A DNA stretch of 64,000 nucleotides from Chionis minor (lineage: Eukaryota > Chordata > Aves > Charadriiformes > Chionididae): the NCBI GenBank assembly GCA_013398295.1, contig VZSF01008484.1, positions 124,001-188,000 of the forward strand. The letters are read 5' to 3'. Each line of letters opens with the position of its first letter. The first letter of the stretch is position 1. Under the pieces are notes generated by a model. That model was given only the letters and a program-made list of their open reading frames with translations, was not told the origin of the DNA and did no database searches. Below are positions 10,464 through 22,329 of the stretch, one piece after another. A program made the translations under genes and the position numbers.

Positions 10464-12673
10464 GGAATTGGGTTCTTATGGCTGGCAAGCCGGACACAAA
10501 GTCCTTCAGATGTCCTGAGACACATGACAGGCCAGTCAAGCAAGCAGAAAGCTGTCTGCTGCCATGTTTTCATGCTTCCAGGCTACAAAGGATCAAATTC
10601 ACGGAGGTTTTTTTAAAAAGGGGTTACCCCAGGGATGAATTTGGCCCAGGGAGGAGTCTATAAAGTGACAAGAAACAACACAGAGGGGGGAAATGAGAGC
10701 AATTAAAAAAATGAACCTGCTTGACCCTAATTTTGCAAATCTCTGGCTGTCAAAGAACGTACCTCAACTAATTATGTTTGGATGTGAAATTATGGAATCA
10801 TTATAGCTCTGATTACACAGGTCCCCCAGCTCTTGCCTGCCCTGGTGTCTGGGTGTGTGTGCTTCCTAATGTGATCTTTCATTTTAGATTTGCTTTCTTG
10901 TTTTAGCTGTCCAGTTCTCCAGCAGTATCCAGAAATAGACCTCCAAAAAAGAAATAATTGTATCCCACATCTGAAAAGTGCTATCCTCAGCTGTCCTCCC
11001 ACCTCCCTCCTTGCTCTTTCTCCTTTTGGCCTTTGGAGACCAGAGTCACTGCTGTAGTTGGGCAATTATCCTTCAAAGCTGAGAACTGCACTGAACTTTG
11101 CCAAAAACTGCTGAAGCAAGCGAAGCACTCGGGCTTTGAACGTATGGTGTGGAAGTGCAATCGCTTCCCAGTCAGATGCTCTTGGGATAAGAGCAGGGCA
11201 GCTAAATTTGAAATAATAAGCTAATATAAATGTTGGGTGGTTGAGAAGCTTTGAGTTCAGGTAGCAAATTAAATGTAGTCTCCCCGATACAAAATGTGTC
11301 TTCTGTTTCAGGATGAGGTCTGAGGTATAAAGACTCAGGATTTCTTGGTGTCTCTGAAAAAAACATTTTCAAATTTGGTCAGCTCAAAATATACCCCTTG
11401 TTTTATTTTTAATTTTTTTCCCCCATTCTCTAACGCAGCTGCTTGCAAAGTCCACGCTCTTTTTTCCTTTAATAGTCAGACTGCCAAGCTGCTCTGGATA
11501 GTATAGGAATAATTCAGCTTCCCAAACCTTTATCAGGGACCTTGCTCCGAGAAATCAATATGACCTGCCATCCCCAAGCAACTCTGAAAACAAACCCTTG
11601 CCTGCAGCTCTGATAATCAGGAGCGACTCTGCAGCAACAAATTAATGGGCACAGCCTTGCACTTGCCATTCTGAGCCTCTGCGTCCCTGCTCCGGAGAGG
11701 ACAGCTGAGCGAGGCGTGACTGTCAGGACACAGCATCTGTAACCCCATCCTTGTCAGCAGCTTCCCATAAACGAAACAACTTTCTTTGTCTGCAAGAAAA
11801 CAGTGGGAGAAAACAAACAAAACAACCCTCTGCTGCAAAATGTCTCTCCCAAAATAGATTTTTGGAGCGATTATTACATGAAACAGCACAGAGAGGGAAG
11901 GATGATTCAGAAAATAGCTTGCAACAATCCTTTCAGCAGCGTGGGATTGTACGGTAAATAATGCAGGAAGGAAGGGAAACTGCAGACTCTAAATGGATGT
12001 GCTGGAAGGTCTCATCAGCACCTGAAATGTCTTTGGAGACCTTCCAGCAGCAGGAAACACACCGCAGACTTAACTAGTTTTCCTAACACCCTCCTTGGCC
12101 TCCCTGGCTCCTTGGAGAAACTGAGTTTCTGAGCATTTAGGGGGGAGTTGGGCTGAGTCACGGGCTTGAGGGAAACCCTGAGCTTCAGTTCAGGGAACCC
12201 ACCAGCCACAAGCAAATGCAAAGTGAAGGCTCAGATGCCTTCTGTGCAATTCCCGCGGCAGATAGCAGAGGTGCACAGAGAGGAGAAGAGGGCAGGATTT
12301 GGCCGTTCAAAGCTCAGAGGTGAGTTCAAATTGCCTCCTTGTTTCATGCAGTGCAGGATCCTTCATAGCGCTCTCAGGAATACCCTCTGCCCGTCGGCTA
12401 CTGCGGTGGCCCTGCTGAAGGACAGGTGTGGGCCTGCAGCTGCTGCCGAAAATGTCTTCCCTGGCACCCAGCGACTGCTCCTAGCTTGCCAGGGTTTTGC
12501 CTTCCTGGCCTCCCCAGCTGAGTGATCATATCTGTATCCGAAAATGATGTGATCTGGCAGCACAGTTAATTGAGTTACGTGGACTGATACAGAATGGGTA
12601 TCTTGTACTATAACCACCACCTCCAAGAGAAATATCACTGTTTCTAGCTCTTGCTTTGTTGGACGTTTTAGAA

Positions 12674-12733
12674 TTTTTTTCTCTTTTTTTTTAATTTTAT
12701 GGCTGTGAATTAAAAAAAAAAAAAAAAAAAAAG
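12674..12733. repeat. T-rich tract followed by A22
   Basis: T-rich DNA (12674-12698) is followed after a short unique stretch by 22 consecutive A (12712-12733). The two can pair as an imperfect hairpin. The A run lies immediately before a MIR-like fragment. CR1 elements do not leave poly(A), so this may be an expanded homopolymer or the tail of an unrecognised retroposed sequence. Confidence 0.75.
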
Positions 12734-12739
12734 AGCTTT

Positions 12740-12850
12740 AATCAGGAAGGAGATGAAGACCCAGAGGGTGAGTGTTAGGCGATAAGAACATAGCAGAGTT
12801 AGGAATAGGACCGTATGCCCCTGACCTCTTATCACCTAGTGCAACGACAA
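12740..12850 (-). mobile_element. MIR/CORE-SINE-like fragment
   Basis: Read on + it has the order expected of an antisense MIR-type SINE: a GGAAGGAGATGAAGACCCAGAG block like 'gatgaggaaactgaggcacagag', then ACATAGCAGAGTTAGGAATAGG like 'cacacagctag...gagcygggattcgaac', then CCTGACCTCTTATCACCTAG. The central part is partly deleted. It is a non-autonomous, tRNA-derived element of ancient origin. Order and spacing support the call; identity is low. Confidence 0.5.
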
Positions 12851-12876
12851 GCAGCCCTTCACTTGCAACGACAAGA
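12841..12876. repeat. Perfect 12-bp direct repeat
   Basis: TGCAACGACAAG occurs at 12841-12852 and again at 12865-12876, a 24-base period, just past the MIR-like fragment. The identity is exact over 12 bases. It could be a local slippage duplication or the remains of a target-site duplication around a 12-base insertion. Confidence 0.75.
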
Positions 12877-13194
12877 TGACTGAAATGGAGTTAAAACTTT
12901 TTTTTCAAGGCCTCTTTGTCCTTCGTTTGCCCCCTTCTAGAAGCTGATTTTAAAGCACTGCCCGCATGAGCCTGGAGACCTGCTGTGTTACTTTCCAGAA
13001 AGAATTCGTGCTCATTACAGAAAACGGGCAGCAGATTATTTCATGTATATATTTTCTGCATACTGAAAAGTGTTTATGGAAGCAGGCTGCATGCTTCATC
13101 ATCGTTCCAAACAGACACTTGCAAATGTATCTTCACTGAGACATTAATGTGTGTCAATGTGCGTGTATAAGCAGCAGCGTTTGCATGCTTAATC

Positions 13195-13400
13195 GGGCAC
13201 GTGGCCTTTGTTAATTAGACAGTCAGTTAATGCTTTATGTCTGTGGGTCTGCATGTGCAATCATTTGCCCAGAACCTCATTAATTTTACTGGCTGCCCCT
13301 CCTGTTGGAGTTCACAAATCAAGCTGAGCATGCACACAAATCCCTTTGAGTAGGTTTCTCTAATAAAGCAAATCAGGCATCAGAGGAAACTCTCAAAGAA
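13195..13400. promoter_or_regulatory. Candidate conserved non-coding element
   Basis: AT-leaning DNA with TTAATTAG (13211-13218), a CAGTTAATG motif, GTGCAATCATTTGC and CATTAATTTTA (13278-13288). The motif density is that of developmental enhancers bound by homeodomain, POU or C/EBP factors. No repeat signature is present. Conservation itself is not visible from one sequence, so this is a candidate only. Confidence 0.25.
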
Positions 13401-14591
13401 TATTGAAACCAACAAAGCTATAAGGGCCGACCTGGTGATTTTGCAAAGCGGCTTTGTGCTATCAAATGGGAGCTGCAAAGATCAGTTGAGAATTCCCCTT
13501 TGCAGCTGGGGACAAGGGGGACTCTTCTGGTTTCTTGCTGTGCATGTACATGTATACACACCTATACACAAACGTGCAGTCATCATCCCTCTGAATTTTT
13601 TGTGCGTACTCAGTGTAGATGTCTCCTCTGGGACCTCTGCCTGTAGGACGCACCATCTGCCAGTTACCACATCTAAAGAAATAGCTTCAGTTCACAATAA
13701 CCCAGGTAGCACAGACCCAACCTATACTTGTAGACATGGATTGTGTGTATACAAGGGCAGATTGCTTCCACATGCTCATTCTCAGCCCAGGAGAAAGAAA
13801 AGCAGCCAAGGGGCTTTCCTGAGAGTGGAACTAGAGAAATAACATTATCACTCACTGTTTTAGACTATGGTCAAATGCCGCAATGAGGCCCCTGGGAAAG
13901 GTGGTGGCTGTGGACATTTGCAAGGGATGAGCTTCCTTCTTAGTGATCAACGGATCAGTGGGGCGGAGGGGTGGGAGATGCTCGCTTTCTTTTCTCCTTG
14001 CGTTCTCTCAACTATGAAGCAATAACCAGCACTGAAACACAGCCTAGCATTGATCACGGGGTGAAATCCTCATTCTCGTGGACTGCAGTGCAGACAGTAT
14101 TTCACTCAGGATCTTCCGGACATCGTTCCATGTTATTGTTACCCCAGATAGCGTCTTCTATAGATAGAAAGGTGAAAATGCTTCAGGAGTACCAGCCTCT
14201 CTTCTCCTCCTCGCTGCTGGTGTGTCACGCTTCTTTGAGCTGCTCTGCTTGCATTATACACCTCTATTGGCGGAGGCACAGCACTAGTTGTGACTATGCT
14301 TTTGCCATCTGCACTGCAGTCCCCATTACAGATGCAGCGCTGAGCAGCTTATTTCACAACTGGCTGAAGACAAGGGTATGAGCCCATGTGTGCGGATGAG
14401 GTTATTCTTTTCATCGTTCAAAATGGATTTGGGGGTTGGCAAGGTAGAAGGCTCAAATTGGGAAAAGCCGCCCGCATAAATGTCGTCTGCAAAAATAAAA
14501 GGACTAGTTATCATTTTTAAAGGACTAAACTACAGCATGGATATGGACGTAATTAAAAATGCACCATATAAAAGCCTAGCTGCGTGTTTTA

Positions 14592-14775
14592 GCCACATTT
14601 CTAAATTGAACTGTTTGTCTGGACTAACCCTGCGCTAGGAGAGTGTTATTTCAGTACTGCAAATATGCAAGAATATATGTGGAAATGTGGTAATTACATG
14701 GCTTGGTTCCACCTATATCTCCAAACTGGACTGTGTTACTCCTGTGCTAAGGGATAACTGTGATGTAGCAAGGCA
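14592..14775. repeat. Diverged tandem duplication
   Basis: Two stretches about 116 bases apart can be aligned. The first runs from CCACATTTCT (14593) through AACCCTGCGCTAGGAG to GTACTGCAA. The second runs from CCACCTATAT (14709) through TTACTCCTGTGCTAAGG to ATGTAGCAA (14771). The alignment needs a gap of a few bases and has many mismatches. It may be an old duplication of an 80-base unit or chance similarity. Confidence 0.35.
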
Positions 14776-15671
14776 GAAGTGACAATAAAACTGGCTTCTT
14801 AAAATAGAGAGGGGCTGTTTTGCCTTTTTTTTTCCCCCCCCAGCTGTGCTTGCATAAATCTAGACTTAGTTCAGACGTTACAGAAGTTCCAATTGCTTTG
14901 GAAAAAAATCAGTTATAGTTGTTGTGAAATAAGTATCTCTCTGCCCTATCTGGGCTGCTGGCAGGGCTGGAGTGAGAGAGACAGGCTGATATGTCTTTAG
15001 CTGCCCTGAAACAGCTCCAGAAGTAATGTTTAATCAAAGCAAGCTGACATTTGTCTATTGAATTGTTATCAGAATTGCTTAGTCATTCATGTGCCATTGT
15101 GTTTCAGAATGGAGAGCAAGGGATTTATTCAGCTTGACATGAGCTGCTCCCAGCCATTAGCATTTCCCCAACATCTGACCCATATCTTCATCTCACACTG
15201 CTAAACAAGTCCACCTTGAGGGCAAGGTGCTGCTGACCCCCTCTGCACGAGGCTTCTTGTTAGAGCATCCCTGGGAGATATCTCCTCCTTTATTATGGCT
15301 CAGCACGCCAGCTCTTCGGCCTCCTGTGAGCGGCTTGGGGGACGAAGGGGTCTGCCTGCTCTTTGCACGCTGCTTTGGTTTCATGCCACCGTAAATAACG
15401 CTAAAGATCTCCAATAAACACTACCAGCTCCACCTTTGCTGTAAATAGGCTTGGAGGCTCAGGAGACTGGCTGCGGGGTCGCTGGCATTTGCAATCAATT
15501 TGGATCACAAGTCTTTGCCCCCTCTTCTGCTGGGTCTCCAGAAACAGCCACTCTGAATGTTGAGGCTGTGCGTGGGAGAAAGAGCGGAGGTGATGTTTGG
15601 AGTGGAGAGGGGTTGGCTGAGTGAGGGAAGAAGAGACGTCTAGTTCGGGCGCATGTACGCGTGAGGGAGAG

Positions 15672-15696
15672 GCAGACAGACAGACGGACAGACAAA
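15672..15696. repeat. (CAGA)n short tandem repeat
   Basis: About five to six interrupted CAGA/GACA units, with one G substitution. A microsatellite. Confidence 0.85.
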
Positions 15697-17040
15697 GCGA
15701 ATGTGTTGCTGAAAGCAGGAGTGAAAGCCGGGGAAGGTGTAGCCATAGAAACACTGTGTGCTCAGTAGTAATGGTTCAGAGAGATACAGCCCATTTCTGC
15801 AGCCTGGGGAAAGCAGAGTATTTCGGTGATATTTTAGGACTGTGCTTGCGTTCCCTGAGCATGCACACACGCACATCTTCCACGTGTCTGTGGCTGCTGG
15901 TAAATACATGAGCGTCCATAAGGACAGGAGTTACCTGGGGAAGCGGCATGGCACTGTTTAAAGAAAGATATACTGATCCAAGCGGAAGGCTGGAGTGGAG
16001 CCCTAGGCTTTATCAAAGAGTTGAGGAGAAGGGGCAGCAGAGCAGTGTCAAGGGACATGCAAGTGGGGCAGGTAGAGATGGGAGGTGGTGTCTCACCGCT
16101 ACCCAAAACGTGCCCGTTCCCCTCTGGGAGGAGAACAGTACCGTGGAAAAAGCCTCTTTCCTCCTGCAGACAGAGGATCTTTGCACGGGTGGGTGCAGGG
16201 TGGGCCGCGGGTGTTCTCTGCGGGTGTAGGTTTATGCTCAGTTTCAGCTGATCTAAGTCCGTGCTGCTGGGTCATGTGCTCTCCCTGGTGCCAAAATCAG
16301 CTCTCGAGTGATCTGCCAGATTAGGAATCCGATCCCTCTGAAAACTAACCCAGCAGAAAGCGAAAAGACAAACAGATAGTTTCCAGCTGGATCAGTTCCC
16401 TGGCTTGGCTGATGCTCATGCCAGCAGAAGGACAAAGGTAGGGACAGGAGTGGGGAGAAAGTGAAAATACCCCTTTCCTGGCAGTTTGAAATAAAATCAG
16501 CTTAATTACAAAACCACTGCTCCCAGAGTCTCTACTGCCTGCACCAAAAAACCTGGGATGTGGAATGAGGAGCATGGTGAGCTAGCTTTCCACCCAGTGA
16601 AATACTGCTGTGTTTGCTGGGCGCCCAGTGGCGATGCTGGAAAGGAAAGCCAGCCAGGGCAATCCCTTACCTCTGATTCGAGGCACAGTTTGCTTGAAGG
16701 TCGTTAGTTAAGAGGTCACCGTCCATGAATCTCCACTGATGGCTCCACAGCCCTGGCATTCCCAGCAGGTCTGGGAAGGAGTCAGGGTAGTGCTGAGTGC
16801 CTGTACATTGGGCTGAAAAAAATGTTAAGTCTAATCTGGACAATCTCTCCCCCAGCACACAACAGGCTTCACGTTGCACCTTTTAAATTGAAACGGAAAG
16901 CTGAATATTTGGGGTCTTCTTGGGTGCATCTTTCTGAGAAAAAAGAATTATGTTGGAGTTTGCTCTTTTTAATACAGTTCCTATTTAGGCATTGTCACGT
17001 CTGCTCTGCTCTCTAGTGAACGTGCAAAATGTGTGCAAAT

Positions 17041-17305
17041 CAAACCGATGTCGCACGAGCACATCCCGCAGGCGTCAGTGTCACGTAAACTGTTGTACTG
17101 GTACGGCTGGGATACAGGGGCAGGGAGGAGCAGGAGAGGGCGAGAGAATAGCTGCAGGGAGCACCACCACCTCTCGCCGTGCGTCCTGAACCCGGGGCCC
17201 GAGGTCGGGCTGAGGCTGCCGCGGCCGTGCCTGGCTTTCAGCTTCTTTCCCGCACCCTCTGTGTTTTTTGTTCCTCCCCTCCCTGCGCGCTGCAGCCCAA
17301 ACCCA
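17041..17305. promoter_or_regulatory. CpG-rich block (CpG-island-like)
   Basis: By hand count about 20 CpG occur in 265 bases, in DNA of about 60% G+C, an observed/expected ratio near 0.8. The densest part is 17173-17227. A second, weaker CpG patch follows at about 17480-17600. No TATA box, known first exon or start codon context is recognised. Overlapping open frames on both strands (65-127 codons) look like chance by-products of the GC content. Confidence 0.4.
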
Positions 17306-19471
17306 AAACAATAACTAGAGGAAACCTCTGGCTGCATAGTTCTCATTCCTGAGCCGAGTTGCATATGGCTTTGCTTTGGGTGGAGACGTGCTTCTGTTCA
17401 AGCTTGGTTTTACTCCTATTGTTTCTAACCTGGGTGAAGCATAACTGTCATACTCCCTGGCCTCACTGAGTCCTGGCCCTCCCACGGCACCACTGGGGCT
17501 GGCGGTGGTGGTGAGACCTGCGAGGCTCCGTGCTGGTCTCCAAACCCAAACCCCAGCGCCTGCGAGACGGGAGCGTGGGCTGCCTTCAGCCTCAGGTGTG
17601 TCTGGCACAGCCAGAGGGGCAGACAGGTACCATCAAGATCTCCGTACCTCTGCTCTAAGGTGGGCGACCCCAGTGCACGCAGCTGTGCAGTTATACCTGG
17701 CATGAGAAGATATCGCTGTGTGTGAGGACTGAGGGTGTGTAATGTCAAAGCCTTTCGCATATGTGCTCAAGATGTCGCACTGGAGAGCCTGCTTGGTTTA
17801 ATGGCATGCATGAGAAAATAATGGACGTGACCCAGCAGCTCTAACTTGGGCAAAACTTCTCTTGGGGAATGAATATAATCAGAGATGGGATCTCTGATTC
17901 CAGCCTCTTGTATTTAATGGTAGGTTTTATTTTGCATGGCCTTGCTTTGCAGTAATTTGTGCCTTTGTGCTTCTGTGAAATCAGATTTATTCTTTTTAGT
18001 GCTGCAAACTTGGGAGGCATTTTATGAGGGAAAGTGCATAGACAGGACCTTAATTTCTTCCGAGTGAGCATACAGCAAATGTGCTATTTTGAAATGTCAC
18101 TGGTTCCCCTATCAGGAAAAAAAATGAAGCAAAACCAGACCAGATGACAAAAAACCAAAAAAATCATGGAGCTTCCAACTCTGGGCTTCCCTTACAAAAA
18201 AATAACAGTGCCCCCAGAAGTTAGTGTAAGGGATAATAAAGCTGTGCTTGAAGCAGCCAGGCAAGAAGCCCTGATGATTTACTGAGAGACAGGAAATCCT
18301 TTTTCCTGCTGCTGGGTAAAAATATGGAGTGTGAAGCAGATAACTTTGCTACGTGCACCTCTCTAATTGGGATGTTGCAGGAACATTTCACATCCTCTTT
18401 CTCGCAATGGGATTTATCCCGAATTAATCCCCCTTGTTGTGTGCTCCCTGGCAACAGCAGCAGGCAGAGAGCAGAGGAAGCTGTCCTGCTCCATCAGCTC
18501 ACAGAAGGTCCGATGTGGGCAATGAGGGGCTCTGACCCACCAACCCCTTCCCTTGGTGACCTTGGTCCTGCCTTCAGCCCAGCCCACTGCCCTTCTTGGA
18601 GATCCCCAGCCCGCTGCGAGGAGGCTGGTGCAGCCACTTCCTAAACTGTGAGGGTTTATGGCATTTCGAGGTAAACTGTCACCTAATTTAGGTTTATCTT
18701 TGAACACTGGTTGTAAACTGCTTGTCAGACGCAGCTCCCAAGGGTAGGGCAGATGGACCAGGTTTGCTCTGCTCATTCCCCATCTGCGTAGACAGGACCG
18801 GCTGTGATATCGGCCTTACAGGCCCAAGTGTGCGGCAAATATCAGAACTGTAACTATAACTGAGATGCTGTCTGTATTTTTCAGTGCTTACACGCTGTAG
18901 TACAAGCAGCAATAGATTTTCTCTTGCTTTGCTTGTTGTATTTCAGCTCTAAGCTCTTACTACAAATGAGTATTTTATATGCCACCTCCCTGCAGCGATG
19001 TGGCAATATCCAGACCCCAGGCAGTGTGGGGCTGCTGTAATCCCAGGAAAAATTGCCCCTGCACTCTCCAGCTGGACATCAGACTTGGAGCAGGGGATGG
19101 CTCGAAGGGGAGTTACTTGGGCAGATGAAGTAACAGAGAGGAGCCCAGGCTTTCCGCTGCGGCGCAGGAGCTGCTCGAGGATGCTGGCTTCTGAAATGCC
19201 CTGGAAAGGGAAGATATCACATGGTGCTGTGGCCGGTTGTTCCTCACAGCCGTGCTGCTTGTTGTGGGTGGGCTCACTCCAAGTCAGGCCCTGCCTGAAG
19301 GCACAGGGAGCCAAAGAAAGGTTTTGTTATCTCCCGAACCCAATGGCCGCAGTCTGGGTAGGATCCTGTCATGTGGGCCCCGTGGCAGCTCTTGGGGTGG
19401 AAGGTGGTCGGGATGTGCTGTTGCACCAGGAATAAATAACCGCATTTGTTCCTCCTCAAGCAAGCACATTA

Positions 19472-19487
19472 ATCAATTAAAATTGAT
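19472..19487. repeat. Short inverted repeat ATCAATT-AA-AATTGAT
   Basis: A perfect 7-base inverted repeat with a 2-base spacer inside AT-rich DNA. The ATTGAT/ATCAAT half-sites resemble homeodomain (PBX/CUT-like) sites. AT-rich palindromes of this size are expected by chance in 64 kb. Confidence 0.6.
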
Positions 19488-20238
19488 GTAAGTATTCTTA
19501 GAATTGGGAAACATGTCCTTCATCTTTGTCTCTTAGGGAAAAAAATGTATACGGGAAAGGCAGCTCTTTTCTGCTCCCCCTGAAAGCCCGAGAACTGAGC
19601 TTGTTGTGTGCAGAGGGTCACAAAGGACTGGCTTTCTGTGTGTGCAGCAAAGAGCAGCAAGCGCTGCCAAAAGTTCTGCATCTACAAATTGAGATGTTCC
19701 CTCGCTTTCTCATTGAATTACCCAGCGCTTGTGGGTCTGGGAGGCTTGGGCTGGATGCTTGATGGGAGCAGATGTTCTTCCAAAATTTCCAGTACGTTTT
19801 GTTTCAGATCAAACCAGGAATAGCACAAGAACAATCTTTTGTAGTAGCTGGCACCTCCTGGCCCTGGCCCCAGCCACAATGCAGGCATGCGGAGGCTGAT
19901 GCTGCAGTGAAACATGCTGAAGAGAGCTAGCTGGAATTTTCTGGACCTTGAAAAAAAAGGCTTTAAACCGCATGCCAGAGTTTGTACTGGTTCTGCCAGT
20001 AATTCTCCATCCTGGCTTTAGTAACTGGATTTCCAGTTAGGGTGTGTTTTTTAGGGAGAAACTGGTTACTAGGGATAGGTTTGGCTCAGGATGGGTACGC
20101 CGTCTTGGGCTGACATCTTGGTGTATATTTTCAGATCGGGCTCATCCGAGTGTAATGTGTTGAACGCACCTCTTTGTTCCAAATTATCTCCATGCTCTGG
20201 AGAAATATTGTTGCCATTTTTGCCACTTGAGCCCAGGT

Positions 20239-20267
20239 TTTCCCCAGTTCTGACTTTCCCCAGTTCT
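20239..20267. repeat. 13-bp tandem duplication
   Basis: TTTCCCCAGTTCT is present twice, exactly, with a 16-base period. A very local duplication in pyrimidine-rich DNA. Confidence 0.75.
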
Positions 20268-20792
20268 TTTCTGCACCAAGTGATGCAGCTCTTTTCCCTC
20301 CACCTTCTCATTCCCGTCCCGTGTCACAGCAGCATGTAGTTGTCTTGCAGAAGTGTTTCAGGTTAGTGTGTAGCTAACAGCTGAGGTAGCTTCAGTGGAT
20401 GGACACTGCTGAAAACCCTCCCATTTAGGAGAAAGGAGGTTGTTTAAAATGTTACACAAGTGAAAAAGAACCCCAAATGCAACCTGCAGACCTTCTCTAG
20501 GGAAAGCTGCTGAGGGACACCCCTGAAGTGCGGGTACGGGAGGCAGCGGGATCCCCTGCATTTGCTTCTGATATTTTCCTGTTCTTATTATGGGTGTTTC
20601 CACATATTTACTGAGACGCTCCCTGCGCACAGTGCCAGTGCTCGTACAAGCTTTCCTGGCATAAACTGAGACTGCCGTGATCTGAGGAACCAGCGACCGG
20701 CACCACCCCTGTCTTTGATGTTCTCCATGAGCATGTCAAGATCCTGTCACTTACCCTTTTCCTTCTTGGCCAGGGAAGATTTTCTTTGGATT

Positions 20793-20819
20793 CCCCCCCT
20801 TCTCCCCCCCCGTCCCCCC
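20793..20819 (-). other. C-rich tract, quadruplex potential on minus strand
   Basis: C7, TTCT, C8, GT, C6. The complement has more than four G3 tracts with short loops, so the minus strand can form a G-quadruplex and the plus strand an i-motif. No adjacent promoter or exon is recognised. Confidence 0.65.
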
Positions 20820-21532
20820 TTTTCTGCTTTCATCTTCATTTGCTAAGCACTGAACCCATCCTGTTAATCTGTGGGGTCCACAACGGCTGCCAGTTACTTA
20901 GGAAAGTCTATATATTCAAAACCCTTGATTTATGAGCTCAGAAAGGTTGCCCCTTGGTCCTTGGGCACAGCTTAGTCTTTTGGAAATGCTTGAAAGCTAA
21001 ATATAACAATAATTACCATAACTAAGGAAATACAGCAAAGCAGGAAATTTGTAGTGACCATGATTTGTGTGTATGCAGCTTTAAACTAGCAGTCTAGGGT
21101 ATCTACATACTTGATATTCCAAGCAATATGCCTGGTTGCAGCAAGGTGAAGCTCAAGTTGGGCTGCCAGCTCCTTGGAAACTTGGAAATGCTCACATTCC
21201 TTGTTCACTTTGGTTTCTACACTACCGCAGATCAGCTTTAAAGCTCAGCTAGAAGTTACGTTATTGGCATGAGCAGTAATGACTGTCATGTGGCTATACC
21301 CACACTTAGGCCTTTTCTTCATGAGACTTTGATGACTCCAGCAAACACGGCTTACCTTTACACAATGCAAGATACAACACAATCTTTCTCCTGCCCTCTA
21401 GACTCTGGATTTTGCCTCACAGTGGGGTGGGATGTCATCATCAGGCCAGGTCCATAATAGCCAAGCATTTTTAACCGCCTACCAAAAGCCATCAGGACCG
21501 AGACATGGTCTTTTTCCCATGTATTTTTGCAA

Positions 21533-21552
21533 ATATATATATGTATATATAT
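21533..21552. repeat. Interrupted (AT)n microsatellite
   Basis: Alternating AT units interrupted once by G (ATATATATATGTATATATAT). A short dinucleotide repeat. Confidence 0.85.
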
Positions 21553-22153
21553 GGCTGAGCCAAATTCATGCTGACAGGTGCAAGGACATATATTCATTTT
21601 TCTGAGCCACAAAAGCCGTTTCCCTCACTAAAGCGCTTTTCTAGGGGGTAAGCTGTCTGTGCTTCCAGCCACCTTCTCCCTGGGGCCCCTGGCAGACGGG
21701 TTCATGGGATAGTCCTTCCGCTTTGGCCATGCCCACTCCAGCCTGCTCCATCTGCTCTGGGACCACGTGCATGGCCGGTCCTCACCAGAGGGGAGGTTAA
21801 GACTGCCGCGTGCTGTTAATTTCGGCAGCTTTTCCCTCCCCTCCCCTTTGTTAGTGCCGGGAGTCCTGCACCCTGGCTCCCATTAGCAGAAGCTGGCACA
21901 AATTAAAAACAAATTTAGCCTTGGTGCCTGCATTCTCAGTGAATTTCACCTCGGCTGATTATTTTTATGGCTTGTTGACAAAATGGTACGTGTGTGCGGG
22001 GAGCCTATTGCAGGTCCCTGGAAAACGCCAAATGAGTCACTTTGGGAATGCTGAAACACATCCCTCCACATGGAACATGCACATGTGCCTGCGTTTGGGA
22101 GACAGCAGGGTGAGAACAGGGCATCCACCACAATTATTTGTCTCAGTAAATAA

Positions 22154-22173
22154 TTTTTTTTTTTTTTCTTTTT
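22154..22173. repeat. Poly-T tract
   Basis: Fourteen T followed by C and five more T. Low-complexity DNA; CTGG follows with no AG immediately at the end, so it is a poor splice acceptor. Confidence 0.8.
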
Positions 22174-22329
22174 CTGGTACGTGTGCTCTAGCTGCTTTGT
22201 CGTGATAGCTGCATCTGCTGTTTCAGGCTCATCATAATCAAACCTCCCCCCCTCGCCCCCATCTCTGAGTTGCCAGGCAGCGGACTGATGGCTTCAACGC
22301 CCATTGGGAACCCATTACTCAACTCATCT

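Larger units (their letters stand above)
5591..12660. other. Long unique non-coding region
   Basis: Apart from the MIR-like tail near 6.5 kb and a T-rich tract at 10.43 kb, no repeat or gene is recognisable. The stretch 9160-9340 is AT-rich with scattered ATAT and TTTATG motifs. Segment 10255-10300 has an ACTAGTTAATGAAAT motif followed by CATATTTAAATCAC, homeodomain/MEF2-like in style. A good consensus splice donor (AGAG|GTGAGT) lies at about 12316 but has no credible matching exon. Open frames on both strands stay under 180 codons and overlap one another. Confidence 0.5.
12877..17040. other. Unique non-coding DNA with local duplication
   Basis: No gene recognised. It contains an AT-rich conserved-looking segment at 13.2 kb, a diverged local duplication at 14.59-14.78 kb, and pyrimidine tract T9C8 at 14825-14841 followed by AG. 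It also has a GACA/CAGA short repeat at 15672-15696. Open frames at 15193-16350 overlap on both strands in a mildly CpG-containing area and show no domain. Confidence 0.5.

Noticed and set aside
12300..12330. Good splice donor AGAG|GTGAGT (and similar at 4248, 33008 and 58415)
   Set aside because: Consensus donors are frequent by chance and none could be paired with an acceptor bounding a recognisable exon.
21533..21552. AT repeat as a replication origin or matrix attachment site
   Set aside because: Only 20 bases of simple AT repeat with no supporting context.
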